Assembly (NCBI RefSeq): GCF_003049725.1
Contig: NZ_QAGM01000001.1
Coordinates: forward strand, 84,900-148,899
Direction of reading: 5' to 3'
Source of the DNA: Oceanimonas marisflavi
Lineage (GTDB): Bacteria > Pseudomonadota > Gammaproteobacteria > Enterobacterales > Aeromonadaceae
DNA length: 64,000 bases
In this document: positions 41,437-51,640 of the stretch, one piece after another
How the letters are laid out: each line of letters opens with the position of its first letter
How positions within the stretch are numbered: position 1 is the first letter of the stretch
Program-made: the position numbers and the translations under genes
The notes under the pieces: generated by a model
Told to the model about the DNA's origin: nothing
Database searches by the model: none
The model's input: only the letters and a program-made list of their open reading frames with translations

Positions 41437-42633
41437 TCAGGCCACCATACCATGGGGGTCGATCACAAATTTCTTGGCTACCCCACCGTCAAAGTCGGCA
41501 TAGCCCTGCACCGCCTGATCCAGGGAAATCACCTGCACGTTCACGGCCTTGGCGATCTGCACCTTGTCGAACAGGATCGCCTGCATCAGCGGGCGGTGAT
41601 ACTTCATCACCGGACACTGGCCGGTATGGAAGGAGTGGGACTTGGCCCAGCCCAGGCCAAAGCGCATGCTCAGCGCCCCTTCCCGTGCCGCCTCGTCCAC
41701 CGCGCCCGGATCTTCGGTCACATACAGGCCGGGAATGCCGATCTGGCCGCCGGCGCGGGTCACTTGCATGGCAGAGTTGAGCACGGTGGCCGGCGCCTCC
41801 TTGCCGTGGTTGCAGCCGCAGGCATGAGCCTCAAAGCCCACGCAGTCCACGAAGGCATCCACTTCCCGTTCGCCCAGAATGACTTCCAGCTTGTCTTCCA
41901 TGGAGCCGTCTTCGCGCAGGTCAATGGTCTCGCAGCCAAAGCTGCGGGCCTGGGCCAGGCGATCCGGGTTCATGTCGCCCACGATCACGCAGGCCGCGCC
42001 CAGCAATTGAGCCGAGGCGGCGGCCGCCAGGCCCACGGGGCCGGCGCCGGCAATGTAAACGGTGGAGCCCGGACCCACGCCGGCGGTCACGCAGCCGTGG
42101 AATCCGGTGGGGAAAATGTCGGACAGCAGGGTGAGATCGCGAATCTTTTCCAGCGCCTGATTCGGATCCGGGAACTTCAGCAGGTTAAAGTCGGCGTAGG
42201 GCACCATCACGTATTCGGACTGGCCGCCGACCCAGCCACCCATGTCCACATAGCCGTAGGCGGCGCCGGGGCGGGCGGGGTTGACGTTCAGGCAGATGCC
42301 GGTCTTGCCTTCCTTGCAGTTGCGGCAGCGGCCACAGGCAATGTTGAAGGGCACGGAGACGATATCGCCTGGCTTGAGAAACTCCACATCCCGGCCGCAT
42401 TCGATGATCTGGCCGGTGATCTCGTGACCCAGCACCAGGCCGGAAGGCGCCGTGGTGCGCCCGCGCACCATGTGCTGGTCGCTGCCGCAGATGTTGGTGG
42501 ACACCACCTTGAGAATAACGCCGTGATGGCAGGCCCGGTTGCCCAGAGACAGTTCGGGAAAGGCAATGGACTGCACTTCAACCTTGCCCGGCCCGGTGTA
42601 GACCACCCCTCTGTTACCGTGTATTGCGCACAT
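41437..42633 (-). CDS. fdhA: Glutathione-independent formaldehyde dehydrogenase
   Basis: The 398-residue zinc-dependent dehydrogenase is close to Pseudomonas putida FdhA. It has catalytic-zinc residues in STNICGSDQHMV and GHEITGQIIE, structural-zinc cysteines in CGRCRNCKEGKTGIC, and the NAD motif AGAGPVGLAAAA. It oxidises formaldehyde to formate with tightly bound NAD+. ATG 42633 has AAGGA 8 bp upstream; the in-frame ATG at 42642 is less well placed. It lies upstream of fdsGBA on the same strand and is divergent from betI. Confidence 0.94.
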   Translation of the reverse strand: MCAIHGNRGVVYTGPGKVEVQSIAFPELSLGNRACHHGVILKVVSTNICGSDQHMVRGRTTAPSGLVLGHEITGQIIECGRDVEFLKPGDIVSVPFNIACGRCRNCKEGKTGICLNVNPARPGAAYGYVDMGGWVGGQSEYVMVPYADFNLLKFPDPNQALEKIRDLTLLSDIFPTGFHGCVTAGVGPGSTVYIAGAGPVGLAAAASAQLLGAACVIVGDMNPDRLAQARSFGCETIDLREDGSMEDKLEVILGEREVDAFVDCVGFEAHACGCNHGKEAPATVLNSAMQVTRAGGQIGIPGLYVTEDPGAVDEAAREGALSMRFGLGWAKSHSFHTGQCPVMKYHRPLMQAILFDKVQIAKAVNVQVISLDQAVQGYADFDGGVAKKFVIDPHGMVA

Positions 42634-42846
42634 AATCAGCATCCTTGTTCTTGACGAGTGTCGCGCTCACCAATGAGCGCACCCGGCCTGGGGCAACATC
42701 TGGTTCACAGGCCGGCTCCCAGTAGACTGCCGAATGCATTTGGCCACATTGCTGATTAAGACACCCATTTGCCAAAACAAGACATAAGGGAGATTCCGGG
42801 CCGGGTCCCCTTGATCATCGGCAGCAAAACCCCTAATCTTATTTTT

Positions 42847-42860
42847 ATTGAACGTTCAAT
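42847..42860. promoter_or_regulatory. BetI operator
   Basis: ATTGAACGTTCAAT is a perfect 14-bp palindrome, 13-26 bp upstream of the betI ATG in the fdhA-betI divergent gap. A near-identical copy lies upstream of the short BCCT gene at 22690. Confidence 0.75.
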
Positions 42861-42872
42861 TAAGAAAAAATC

Positions 42873-43468
42873 ATGCCCATTACCGGAATCAAGGACACCC
42901 GTAAAAAACAGCTGATCGAGGCCACCCTGGCCTCGGTGGCCGAATACGGACTGCAGAACACCACCATTAACAGCATCAGCCGGCTGGCCGGCATGTCGTC
43001 CGGCATTATCAGTCATTATTTCGGCGGCAAGCAGGGGCTGATTGAAGCCACCGTACGCCAGTTGCTGGACGAGCTCAAGCTGGCGCTGCTGTCCCGTACC
43101 GATGGCGCCCCCACCAGCCCGCAACAGCGGCTGATGATGATAGTGGAAGCCAACTTCACCGAATTTCAGCGTTCACGCCCGGCCACCAAGTCGTGGCTGA
43201 GCTTCTGGGCCCAGGCCATGCACGATCCCAGCCTGGCGCGGCTGCAGCAGGTGAACAGCCAGCGGCTGATCAGCAACCTGAGCTATTCATTCCGTCCCCT
43301 GCTGGGCGCGGAGCAGGCACGCATTGCCGCCCGACAGACCGCCGCCATGATCGACGGCTTCTGGCTGCGCAGTGCCCTCAGCGTTAATCCCGAGCAGGAT
43401 TTCCGCGACGGCGAGCAACTGTGCAAGGCCTTTATCACCGATTTGCTACAGCACCATGGAGTAACCCC

Positions 43469-43478
<10 letters not shown>
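42873..43478 (+). CDS. betI: TetR-family choline-responsive repressor BetI
   Basis: The 201-residue TetR regulator has an N-terminal HTH ([20 protein letters not shown]) and the BetI-type C-terminal domain ([23 protein letters not shown]). BetI represses betIBA and choline transport genes until choline is present. A perfect palindrome sits directly upstream, as expected for autoregulation. Its stop overlaps the betB start by 10 bp. Confidence 0.95.
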
Positions 43479-44932
<1,454 letters not shown>

Positions 44933-44973
44933 TACCCATGACATGAAGCAAATGCTCTGTGTTCGGCCCTGTT

Positions 44974-45062
44974 GTAGCTGCCACTTTAGTTGGCAGGGCC
45001 TGTGCAACAGGCCTTGAAGACACAGTGGTCTTCAGGTTTGCGCCGGCTAAAGCGGCGCCTAC
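44974..45062. repeat. REP/BIME element between betB and betA
   Basis: An inverted REP pair, starting GTAGCTGCCACTTTAGTTGG and ending with the complement of GTAGGCGCCGCTTTAGCCGG, inserted inside the bet operon. It could affect mRNA stability or relative expression of betA. Confidence 0.78.
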
Positions 45063-45125
45063 CGCCCTGATACACCCGGCACCTTCAGTGATCGCGCGAA
45101 CACCGAACCGAATTCGAGGTAATAG

Positions 45126-46808
45126 ATGAACACCACATTCGACTACATTATCGTGGGCGCCGGCTCTGCCGGCTGCGTGCTGGCCAACCGCCTGACCGAA
45201 GACGGCACCACTCGAGTGCTGCTGCTGGAAACCGGCGGCAGCGACAAAAGCATCTTTATTCAGATGCCCACGGCGCTGTCCATTCCCATGAACACCGAGA
45301 AGTACGCCTGGCAGTTTCATACCGAGCCTGAGCCCTTTCTCGACAATCGCAGCATGCACTGCCCCCGGGGCAAGGTGCTGGGCGGCTCGTCCTCCATCAA
45401 CGGCATGGTCTATGTACGCGGCCATGCCCGCGATTTTGACGAGTGGCAGCAGCACGGCGCCGAGGGCTGGGACTATGCCCACTGCCTGCCCTATTTCAAA
45501 AAGGCCGAAACCTGGGCCTTTGGCGGCGACGACTACCGGGGCGACAGCGGCCCGCTGGGGGTAAACAACGGCAACAACATGCAAAACCCCCTGTATCAGG
45601 CCTTTGTGGATGCCGGGGTGGAAGCGGGTTACTTTCACACCCCCGACTACAACGGCCGCCAGCAGGAGGGCTTTGGCCCCATGCACATGACGGTAAAGAA
45701 CGGCCGCCGCTGGTCCACCGCCAACGCCTATCTGCGCCCGGCCATGAGCCGCCCCAACCTGACCGTGATCACCCACGCCCTGGTGCACAGAGTGCTGCTG
45801 GAAGGCAAGCAGGCGGTAGGCGTGCGCTTTGAGCACAAGGGACAGGTACAGGAGATACGGGTCAACAAGGAGGTGATCCTCAGCGCCGGCTCCATCGGCT
45901 CGCCGCACCTGCTGCAACTGTCCGGCATCGGCGCCAAAGACACCCTGGAAGCGGCCGGCATCGAGGTGCAGCACGAGCTGCCCGGAGTGGGCGAAAACCT
46001 GCAGGATCACCTGGAGTTCTATTTTCAGTTCCGCTGCAAGGAGCCCATCTCCCTCAACGGCAAACTCGATCTGTGGAACAAGTTCAAGATCGGCACCCGC
46101 TGGATCCTGAACAAGGACGGCCTGGGCGCCACCAACCACTTTGAGTCCTGCGGCTTTATCCGTTCAAAGGCCGGGGTGGAATGGCCGGATCTGCAGTATC
46201 ACTTTCTGCCCGCCGCCATGCGCTACGACGGTCGTGAAGCCTTTTCCGGCCACGGCTTTCAGGTCCATATCGGCCACAACAAGCCGAAAAGCCGGGGTTA
46301 TGTGAAGGTGGCCAGCGCCGATCCCAAGGCCGCGCCGAACATCCGCTTCAACTACCTGGAGCACGAGGACGACCGGGAAGGCTTTCGCGCCTGTGTGCGC
46401 CTGACCCGGGAGATCATCAACCAGCCGGCGATGGACCCCTACCGCTCGGAAGAGATTCAGCCCGGCGAGCACATTCGCACCGACGAGGATATTGACGCCT
46501 TTGTGCGCCAGGCAGTGGAAAGCGCCTATCACCCGTCCTGCACCTGCCCCATGGGCACCGACGACATGGCTGTGGTCGACCCGGAAGCCAAAGTGCGCGG
46601 CATTGCCGGCCTGCGGGTGGTGGACTCGTCCATCTTCCCCACCATTCCCAACGGCAACCTGAACTCCCCCACCATCATGGTGGCGGAGCGGGCCGCGGAT
46701 CTGATCAAGGGCAAGGCGCCCCTGGCCCCCTCGCAGGCGGACGTGGGCATGGATGAGCAGTGGCAACAGCGCCAGCGCGCCGGCCAGCCGGCCCGCAAGG
46801 TGGGATGA
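45126..46808 (+). CDS. betA: Choline dehydrogenase
   Basis: The 560-residue GMC oxidoreductase has the FAD motif [18 protein letters not shown], the GMC signatures [19 protein letters not shown] and [12 protein letters not shown], and the active-site region [11 protein letters not shown]. It oxidises choline to betaine aldehyde, feeding electrons to the respiratory chain. GAGG precedes the ATG. It is the third bet gene, separated from betB by a REP element. Confidence 0.95.
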   Translation: MNTTFDYIIVGAGSAGCVLANRLTEDGTTRVLLLETGGSDKSIFIQMPTALSIPMNTEKYAWQFHTEPEPFLDNRSMHCPRGKVLGGSSSINGMVYVRGHARDFDEWQQHGAEGWDYAHCLPYFKKAETWAFGGDDYRGDSGPLGVNNGNNMQNPLYQAFVDAGVEAGYFHTPDYNGRQQEGFGPMHMTVKNGRRWSTANAYLRPAMSRPNLTVITHALVHRVLLEGKQAVGVRFEHKGQVQEIRVNKEVILSAGSIGSPHLLQLSGIGAKDTLEAAGIEVQHELPGVGENLQDHLEFYFQFRCKEPISLNGKLDLWNKFKIGTRWILNKDGLGATNHFESCGFIRSKAGVEWPDLQYHFLPAAMRYDGREAFSGHGFQVHIGHNKPKSRGYVKVASADPKAAPNIRFNYLEHEDDREGFRACVRLTREIINQPAMDPYRSEEIQPGEHIRTDEDIDAFVRQAVESAYHPSCTCPMGTDDMAVVDPEAKVRGIAGLRVVDSSIFPTIPNGNLNSPTIMVAERAADLIKGKAPLAPSQADVGMDEQWQQRQRAGQPARKVG

Positions 46809-46846
46809 GCCGAGGCCTGCTCTTTCGGTTCAATCTGCTTACGACG

Positions 46847-47059
46847 GTAGGCGCCACTTTAGTTGGCGCGTTTATCAGCCAGCGCCGGTGTTAACGGCCT
46901 GCTGCGCAGGCCCTGCCGGCTAAAGCGGCAGCTACAACACAGGCTCCGTATTCCACAAAAGGCTTGGGTTGTAGGCGCCACTTTAGTTGGCGCGTTTATC
47001 GGGCAGCGCCGGTGTTAACGGCCTGCTGCGCAGGCCCTGCCGGCTAAAGCGGCAGCTAC
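46847..47059. repeat. Two tandem REP/BIME units, 124-bp period
   Basis: Units headed by GTAG at 46847 and 46971 (exactly 124 bp apart) end in CTAC at 46935 and 47059. They are nearly identical to those in the 21-kb array and lie between the convergent betA and beta-propeller genes. Confidence 0.85.
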
Positions 47060-47104
47060 AACAAGACCCTGGGCTCTGGAGCATTTTACGATGAAGCATT
47101 ACGC

Positions 47105-48964
47105 TCAGGCCCGGCGGCGCCGCACTATGGTGCCCCGGTCGCCCACTGCATAGACGGTGCCGTCCTTGGCGGCACATACGGCGCGCAGGCCGGCCTCGGT
47201 GGATGCATTTTCCCGCTGCCAGCGGCCCTGCTCCAGCCTGAGCACTGTGCCCCGGCCACCCACGGCAAACACCTCGCCGGCATCGTTGCCGGACACCGAC
47301 AACAAGTCCTGCTGCAGCCGGGTGGGCATGGTGTGCCAGCGCTGGCCGTTGAAATGCACCACAGTGCCCGACAGGCCCACGGCGTAAATGTCGTTCAGGC
47401 TTCGGCCCCAGACGCTGTAGATAAACTGCTCGGTGCCGGTATTGAAACCCTTCCACTCCTGGCCGTTGTAGCGCAGCGCCAGACCAAAGTCGCCCACTGC
47501 CAGCAGGTGTTGTGCATCCAGGCCCCAGAGATCGTACAGGGCCGATGTAGTGCCGCTGGCCATGCGCTGCCAGCCCAGACCGTTGTAATGCAGCACCAGG
47601 CCTTCATCACCCACCGCATAGATGCAGTCGGGGCCGGTGCCCCACATCGCCAGTATGGTGGTGTGCAGGTGCAGGTCGAACTGCAGCTGCCACTGCTCGC
47701 CGTTAAAGCGGTAAATGCGTCCTTCCTGACCGCCGGCCAGCAGGCCGCTGCCTTCGCAGCTCCACAGGCAGTGCACCGCCAGTTGCTCATCGGGGGCCGG
47801 CAGCGCTACCCATTGCTCGCCCTCCAGGCGCAGCACGGTGCCGGTGTCGCCGCAGGCATACAGTTGGCCGTCGTGGGCCTGCCACAGTCCCCACAGCTGA
47901 CGCTGGGTGGGACTGTCCATCGCCTCCCACCGGCTTTGCGCCGACACTTCCTTGTGAGGAATGGCCAGCGCCTTTTCAAAGTCGGGCGCGGCGGTCATCA
48001 GGGTGCCGAAGTCCCCCACCACCAGCGCCTCGCCCGAGCCCAGGGTAACGATGTCCATCAAGTCGTGGTGGGTGTTGCAGGCCAGCCGGTGCACTCGGTT
48101 GTTGTGCAGATACAGCAGGTGGCCCTTGTCGCCCACCAGCAGCACGCCGTCCTTGTAGGCGCGCAGGGCCCGCAGCCGGGGCAGTTCGGCGTCCTGAGCC
48201 AGGTTGTGAAACTCGCCGTGGCGATAATGCACCAGTTCGCCGCAAAAGCCGCCTCTGTCCACAAAATAACGTCCACCGGCCAGCAGCAGCTCGTCGTCGT
48301 TCAGCACCAGCATGGCATGAAAGCCGGTGCCAAAGGGGCATGCCACCGGCTGCCACCGGCCGTCGGCTTCGCGTCGCAGCAGGGTACCCTCACCGCCGGC
48401 GGCATAGACCTTCCCGGACGACGTGCAGGCCACTGCCCGCAGGTTGATGCGGGTGCCCGAGACTTCGGGCCGCCAGCCCTCGCCGTCGAAATACAGAATG
48501 CGACCCTCGTCACCCACCGCCCAGGCTTCGCCGGCGGCATTGCCGTCGATGGCAAACAAGGGGGTGTTTTCCTCACAGGAGGCATAGCGGCCGGTGTCGT
48601 CGTTGACCACGCCCCCCTGGATCTGCCGCCACTGCTCACCGTTGTAGTGCAGAATGCAGCCCATCCAGCCCACTGCATGCAGGCAGTCGGGGGCCGTGCC
48701 CCAGATACCGTGCAGGGGCAGTGGCACCGGCGCGGCCTGCTCGTGCCAGCCCGGCTGGTCGGCGTTGAAATGCAGAATGCGGCCTTCGTCACCGACCACA
48801 AACACTTCGCCCTCGCCGGCCCAGCCGGACCAGAGCACATCGCCGTCGCCGGCATGGGCTTCCAGCACCGGTCGCCAGGGGGTCACCACAGGGGTGGCCA
48901 CCTCGACCCGGCTGGCGAGCTGACGGAAAAAGTGACGGCGGGAAGGATTCTGTGCTGAGCTCAT
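47105..48964 (-). CDS. Beta-propeller protein at the end of a type II molybdoenzyme operon
   Basis: The 619-residue protein is built of about a dozen repeats of the kind AVGDEGRILHYNGEQWRQ, each with a VGDxGxxxxxNG turn; this suggests one or two beta-propellers. The N-terminus SRRHFFRQLAS resembles a Tat motif but no hydrophobic stretch follows, so export by itself is doubtful. GAGGAG precedes the ATG. It starts 15 bp after the Nbp35-like ATPase gene. An assembly or scaffold role for the molybdoenzyme is inferred from linkage only. Confidence 0.8.
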   Translation of the reverse strand: MSSAQNPSRRHFFRQLASRVEVATPVVTPWRPVLEAHAGDGDVLWSGWAGEGEVFVVGDEGRILHFNADQPGWHEQAAPVPLPLHGIWGTAPDCLHAVGWMGCILHYNGEQWRQIQGGVVNDDTGRYASCEENTPLFAIDGNAAGEAWAVGDEGRILYFDGEGWRPEVSGTRINLRAVACTSSGKVYAAGGEGTLLRREADGRWQPVACPFGTGFHAMLVLNDDELLLAGGRYFVDRGGFCGELVHYRHGEFHNLAQDAELPRLRALRAYKDGVLLVGDKGHLLYLHNNRVHRLACNTHHDLMDIVTLGSGEALVVGDFGTLMTAAPDFEKALAIPHKEVSAQSRWEAMDSPTQRQLWGLWQAHDGQLYACGDTGTVLRLEGEQWVALPAPDEQLAVHCLWSCEGSGLLAGGQEGRIYRFNGEQWQLQFDLHLHTTILAMWGTGPDCIYAVGDEGLVLHYNGLGWQRMASGTTSALYDLWGLDAQHLLAVGDFGLALRYNGQEWKGFNTGTEQFIYSVWGRSLNDIYAVGLSGTVVHFNGQRWHTMPTRLQQDLLSVSGNDAGEVFAVGGRGTVLRLEQGRWQRENASTEAGLRAVCAAKDGTVYAVGDRGTIVRRRRA

Positions 48965-48979
48965 CGCGCGCTCCTCGTA

Positions 48980-50089
48980 TCAGTGGTTAGCGTCAGGGTT
49001 GAGCCGGGCGTGCTCGCCGGCCAGCAGTGCTTCCAGGTCGCGCCGGGCCTGCTCTCTGTCCTGCTCGGGCAGATCGCTGAGCAGCGCTTCCAGATCGTCG
49101 TCGTCTGCAGTGACCAGTGCCTGCAGCTCCTCGGTGGCCGCCTGCCGGCTTTGCTGGCGGGCATGCTCGATGCAGGCCTCCACGGCGGGAGCAAAGGCTC
49201 GCGCTTCCGGGCTGTCGGGCTGATCCATGGTGACCGGGGCCCCCGAGTCGGACGCGGTGGCCAGCAGCGGCGACAGCGGAATGCTGGCCAGCGACTCCAC
49301 CTCCATCTCCGCCAGCGCCTCGGCCAGATGGGCTCTGGGGAACAGCTGAAACTCGCCACCGCAATGAGGACAGGTGACCCCGGCCATGTTTTCCACCACG
49401 CCGATCAGCGGCAGGCCCCGCTCCTGACAGAAACGAATGGCCTTGAGACTGTCCATCAGCGCCACCTGCTGGGGGGTAGTGGCGATCACCGCCGCCACCG
49501 CCTGCTGCTCCAGCAGATCGGTCAGGGTGATCAGCTCGTTGCCGGTGCCCGGGGGCATGTCCACCACCAGAAAATCCAGCGGACCCCAGTCAAAGGAGCC
49601 GATCAGGTGATGCATAAAGTCGTGCTTGTAGGCATCCCGCCAGACGATGGGGGTATCGTCCCGCTGCATCATAAAGGCCAGGGATCCCACCTTGACCGGG
49701 TGCGGCAGGCGATCGCCAAAGCTTTCCAGGGTGTCGAGGCCGCGCTCGGTTACCCGTACCCGCTGACCCACCTGGTTGAAAAAACGGCTCTGGTTGGGGC
49801 CGTGAATATCCGCATCGGCCACCCCCACCCGAAAGCCCCGGGAGGCCAGACCGGCGGCCAGATTGGCGGACAACGTGCTTTTGCCCACCCCGCCCTTGTT
49901 GGCCATCACCAGAATGATCTGGCCAATCCGGGCGAGGCGCTGCTCCAGCAGCCGTTTCTCGTGATGAGGCTTGTCCAGCTTGCACTCCGGCTCTTTCGGG
50001 CAGAACTGGCAGGCATGGCCCCGGTCGCAGTCAGCCGGGCGCAGGGCCAGCTCGTCGTTCTGGCCCGGATTGAATTGGGTTACCGTCAT
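48980..50089 (-). CDS. Mrp/Nbp35-like Fe-S carrier ATPase
   Basis: The 369-residue P-loop ATPase has a deviant Walker A (KGGVGKST) and the conserved MPPGTGNE segment. CPHC (in GVTCPHCGG) is the dimer-bridging Fe-S motif of the Mrp/ApbC family. Its N-terminus has four more cysteines, C21, C27, C30 and C36, whose last three have the CX2CX5C spacing of Nbp35. An acidic C-terminal tail follows. GGAGGAG precedes the ATG. It lies between the gamma-subunit and propeller genes, so dedicated Fe-S insertion into the molybdoenzyme is a good hypothesis. Confidence 0.88.
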   Translation of the reverse strand: MTVTQFNPGQNDELALRPADCDRGHACQFCPKEPECKLDKPHHEKRLLEQRLARIGQIILVMANKGGVGKSTLSANLAAGLASRGFRVGVADADIHGPNQSRFFNQVGQRVRVTERGLDTLESFGDRLPHPVKVGSLAFMMQRDDTPIVWRDAYKHDFMHHLIGSFDWGPLDFLVVDMPPGTGNELITLTDLLEQQAVAAVIATTPQQVALMDSLKAIRFCQERGLPLIGVVENMAGVTCPHCGGEFQLFPRAHLAEALAEMEVESLASIPLSPLLATASDSGAPVTMDQPDSPEARAFAPAVEACIEHARQQSRQAATEELQALVTADDDDLEALLSDLPEQDREQARRDLEALLAGEHARLNPDANH

Positions 50090-50111
50090 AATGTTCTCCT
50101 CCCCTTGAGTG

Positions 50112-50891
50112 TTAACGGCTGTTGTCCAGCAGGATCCAGTTGGGGGTTACCCGCTTGTCACCGTCACGCTGGTTCTGGCTGCCTTCCCATACCGCAAACA
50201 CCACCGGGATCTCCTTGCGGGACAAGTCCACCTGATGTTCGCCCTTGACCTTGAGCGGCCGGGACATCACCACATGCCATTCGCTGTCCTGCTCAATTTC
50301 CTCGGCCACCCAGGCGCTGGCGCCGTCAATCAGCTGATCCGGCAACTGCGTGGTGCTGCCGTAGCCGCCGGCGGCCAGATCCTCAATCTGGTCGCGGTCG
50401 GAACGCCAGTACCAGATATTGACCGGTTTGTCCGGACCCGAGCCCATCATGTAGGAGGTGTCGGCGCCCTTGAGGGCGAACTGCACCGCCACGCCGTCAC
50501 GGAAGTCATCCACGGTCGTGGCCCTGTCTTCGGTGGCGTCCTTCCAGCGCAGCCGCAGGTAAAAACGCTCGTCGGAGCGGGCCACCTGAAAATACATGTG
50601 CTTGGCCTCATAGGCCTGGTCCTGCTCAAAACGCAAATTCACCGACTGGTGTACCGGCGGCGCCGGATACAGGCCCACGCGGTACATGGGCAACCGGTCC
50701 CAGATCAGATCGTCCGGATCGTTCTGGCTGCGCAGATAGATGGTGCCGGGAATGCGGCCCACCCTGACGGTGTCACCGGGCTTGACCTCGGTGACGTTGG
50801 GGTTCATCTCACTGTGATCGGCCAGGGCACCGGTGCTGGTGATGGCCAGCCCCAGCAGCATGGCCCGGTAAAGGGACGACATTGCTTTCAT
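50112..50891 (-). CDS. Type II molybdoenzyme heme b (gamma) subunit
   Basis: The 259-residue protein has a signal peptide (MKAMSSLYRAMLLGLAIT then STGALA) and an ethylbenzene-dehydrogenase-gamma-like domain. It ends WILLDNSR after the typical IPVVFAVWEGSQNQRDG segment. Family members bind heme b through Met and Lys and sit in the periplasm with the alpha and beta subunits. ATG 50891 follows GAGGAA. It lies 13 bp after the TorD-like gene. Confidence 0.87.
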   Translation of the reverse strand: MKAMSSLYRAMLLGLAITSTGALADHSEMNPNVTEVKPGDTVRVGRIPGTIYLRSQNDPDDLIWDRLPMYRVGLYPAPPVHQSVNLRFEQDQAYEAKHMYFQVARSDERFYLRLRWKDATEDRATTVDDFRDGVAVQFALKGADTSYMMGSGPDKPVNIWYWRSDRDQIEDLAAGGYGSTTQLPDQLIDGASAWVAEEIEQDSEWHVVMSRPLKVKGEHQVDLSRKEIPVVFAVWEGSQNQRDGDKRVTPNWILLDNSR

Positions 50892-50904
50892 TCTGTATTC
50901 CTCA

Positions 50905-51624
50905 TTATTCCCACATGCCTTCGGACTCACCGGTGGCGGCGCGCTGACCCGGTTGCGGACAAGGGCCGACCTGATTTTCCAGTAACGCCTGCTGCCGCTC
51001 CGCCCAGTCGGGCAGTCGCTGCACCAGACAGGCCAGGTTGGCATCCAGGCCTTGGTCGGACTCGTGATTGAAACGCTCACGCAGGGTGCTGGCCATCGGC
51101 ACCAGGTAGCGGGTCAAAAAGTCCCGCAGCGCCCGACGGGGAGACGACGGATCCCGCCCGTTTTCCAGTGCCTGCTGCTCCAGATGACACAGCAGGGCGC
51201 AGAATTCGAGCATGGTCACCAGGTGATCCGGCTCGTCGATATGGCCTTCGTCCTCGGTAGCCGCCTTTAGGCCAAAGTGCCGGTAAAAGGCCTGCACATT
51301 GAGCAGATAGCGGCCCGGGGTGTCGCCGGCCAGCAGCTGCCCGTAGGCACTGGCCACCAGCGGCACTCTGGGTTTGCCGTGCCGGCCGTGCACAAAGGTG
51401 GCCATATAGCCCACCTCCAGTGCCTGCAGATCGGGGCTTGCCGGCAGCCCGGGCCAGGACGCCTCGCCCAGGGCGCTCAGGGCCTCGTTAAGTACAGCGG
51501 CCAGGCGGCCCTGTTGCAGGGCCTCCCAGGTTTCGGCCAGGGGGTAATCGAGCATGGCCGCGGCCAGCCGGAACAGGGTGCCCCGGGCTTTTACATGCTC
51601 GGGAATGGCGACATTGGTGTTCAT
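50905..51624 (-). CDS. TorD-family chaperone for the molybdoenzyme
   Basis: The 239-residue helical protein is of the TorD/DmsD/NarJ type. It has the conserved EPDHLVTMLEFCALL segment (E-P-D-H motif) that reads Tat signal peptides and cofactor loading. In type II operons the order is A-B-D-C, as here, with this gene in the D position. The chaperone is expected to stay in the cytoplasm. Confidence 0.88.
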   Translation of the reverse strand: MNTNVAIPEHVKARGTLFRLAAAMLDYPLAETWEALQQGRLAAVLNEALSALGEASWPGLPASPDLQALEVGYMATFVHGRHGKPRVPLVASAYGQLLAGDTPGRYLLNVQAFYRHFGLKAATEDEGHIDEPDHLVTMLEFCALLCHLEQQALENGRDPSSPRRALRDFLTRYLVPMASTLRERFNHESDQGLDANLACLVQRLPDWAERQQALLENQVGPCPQPGQRAATGESEGMWE

Positions 51625-51640
51625 GGTGTTACCTCCCCGT

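Noticed and set aside
47105..48964. Tat-exported propeller protein
   Set aside because: The twin arginine is not followed by a hydrophobic core, so export is not supported from sequence alone.
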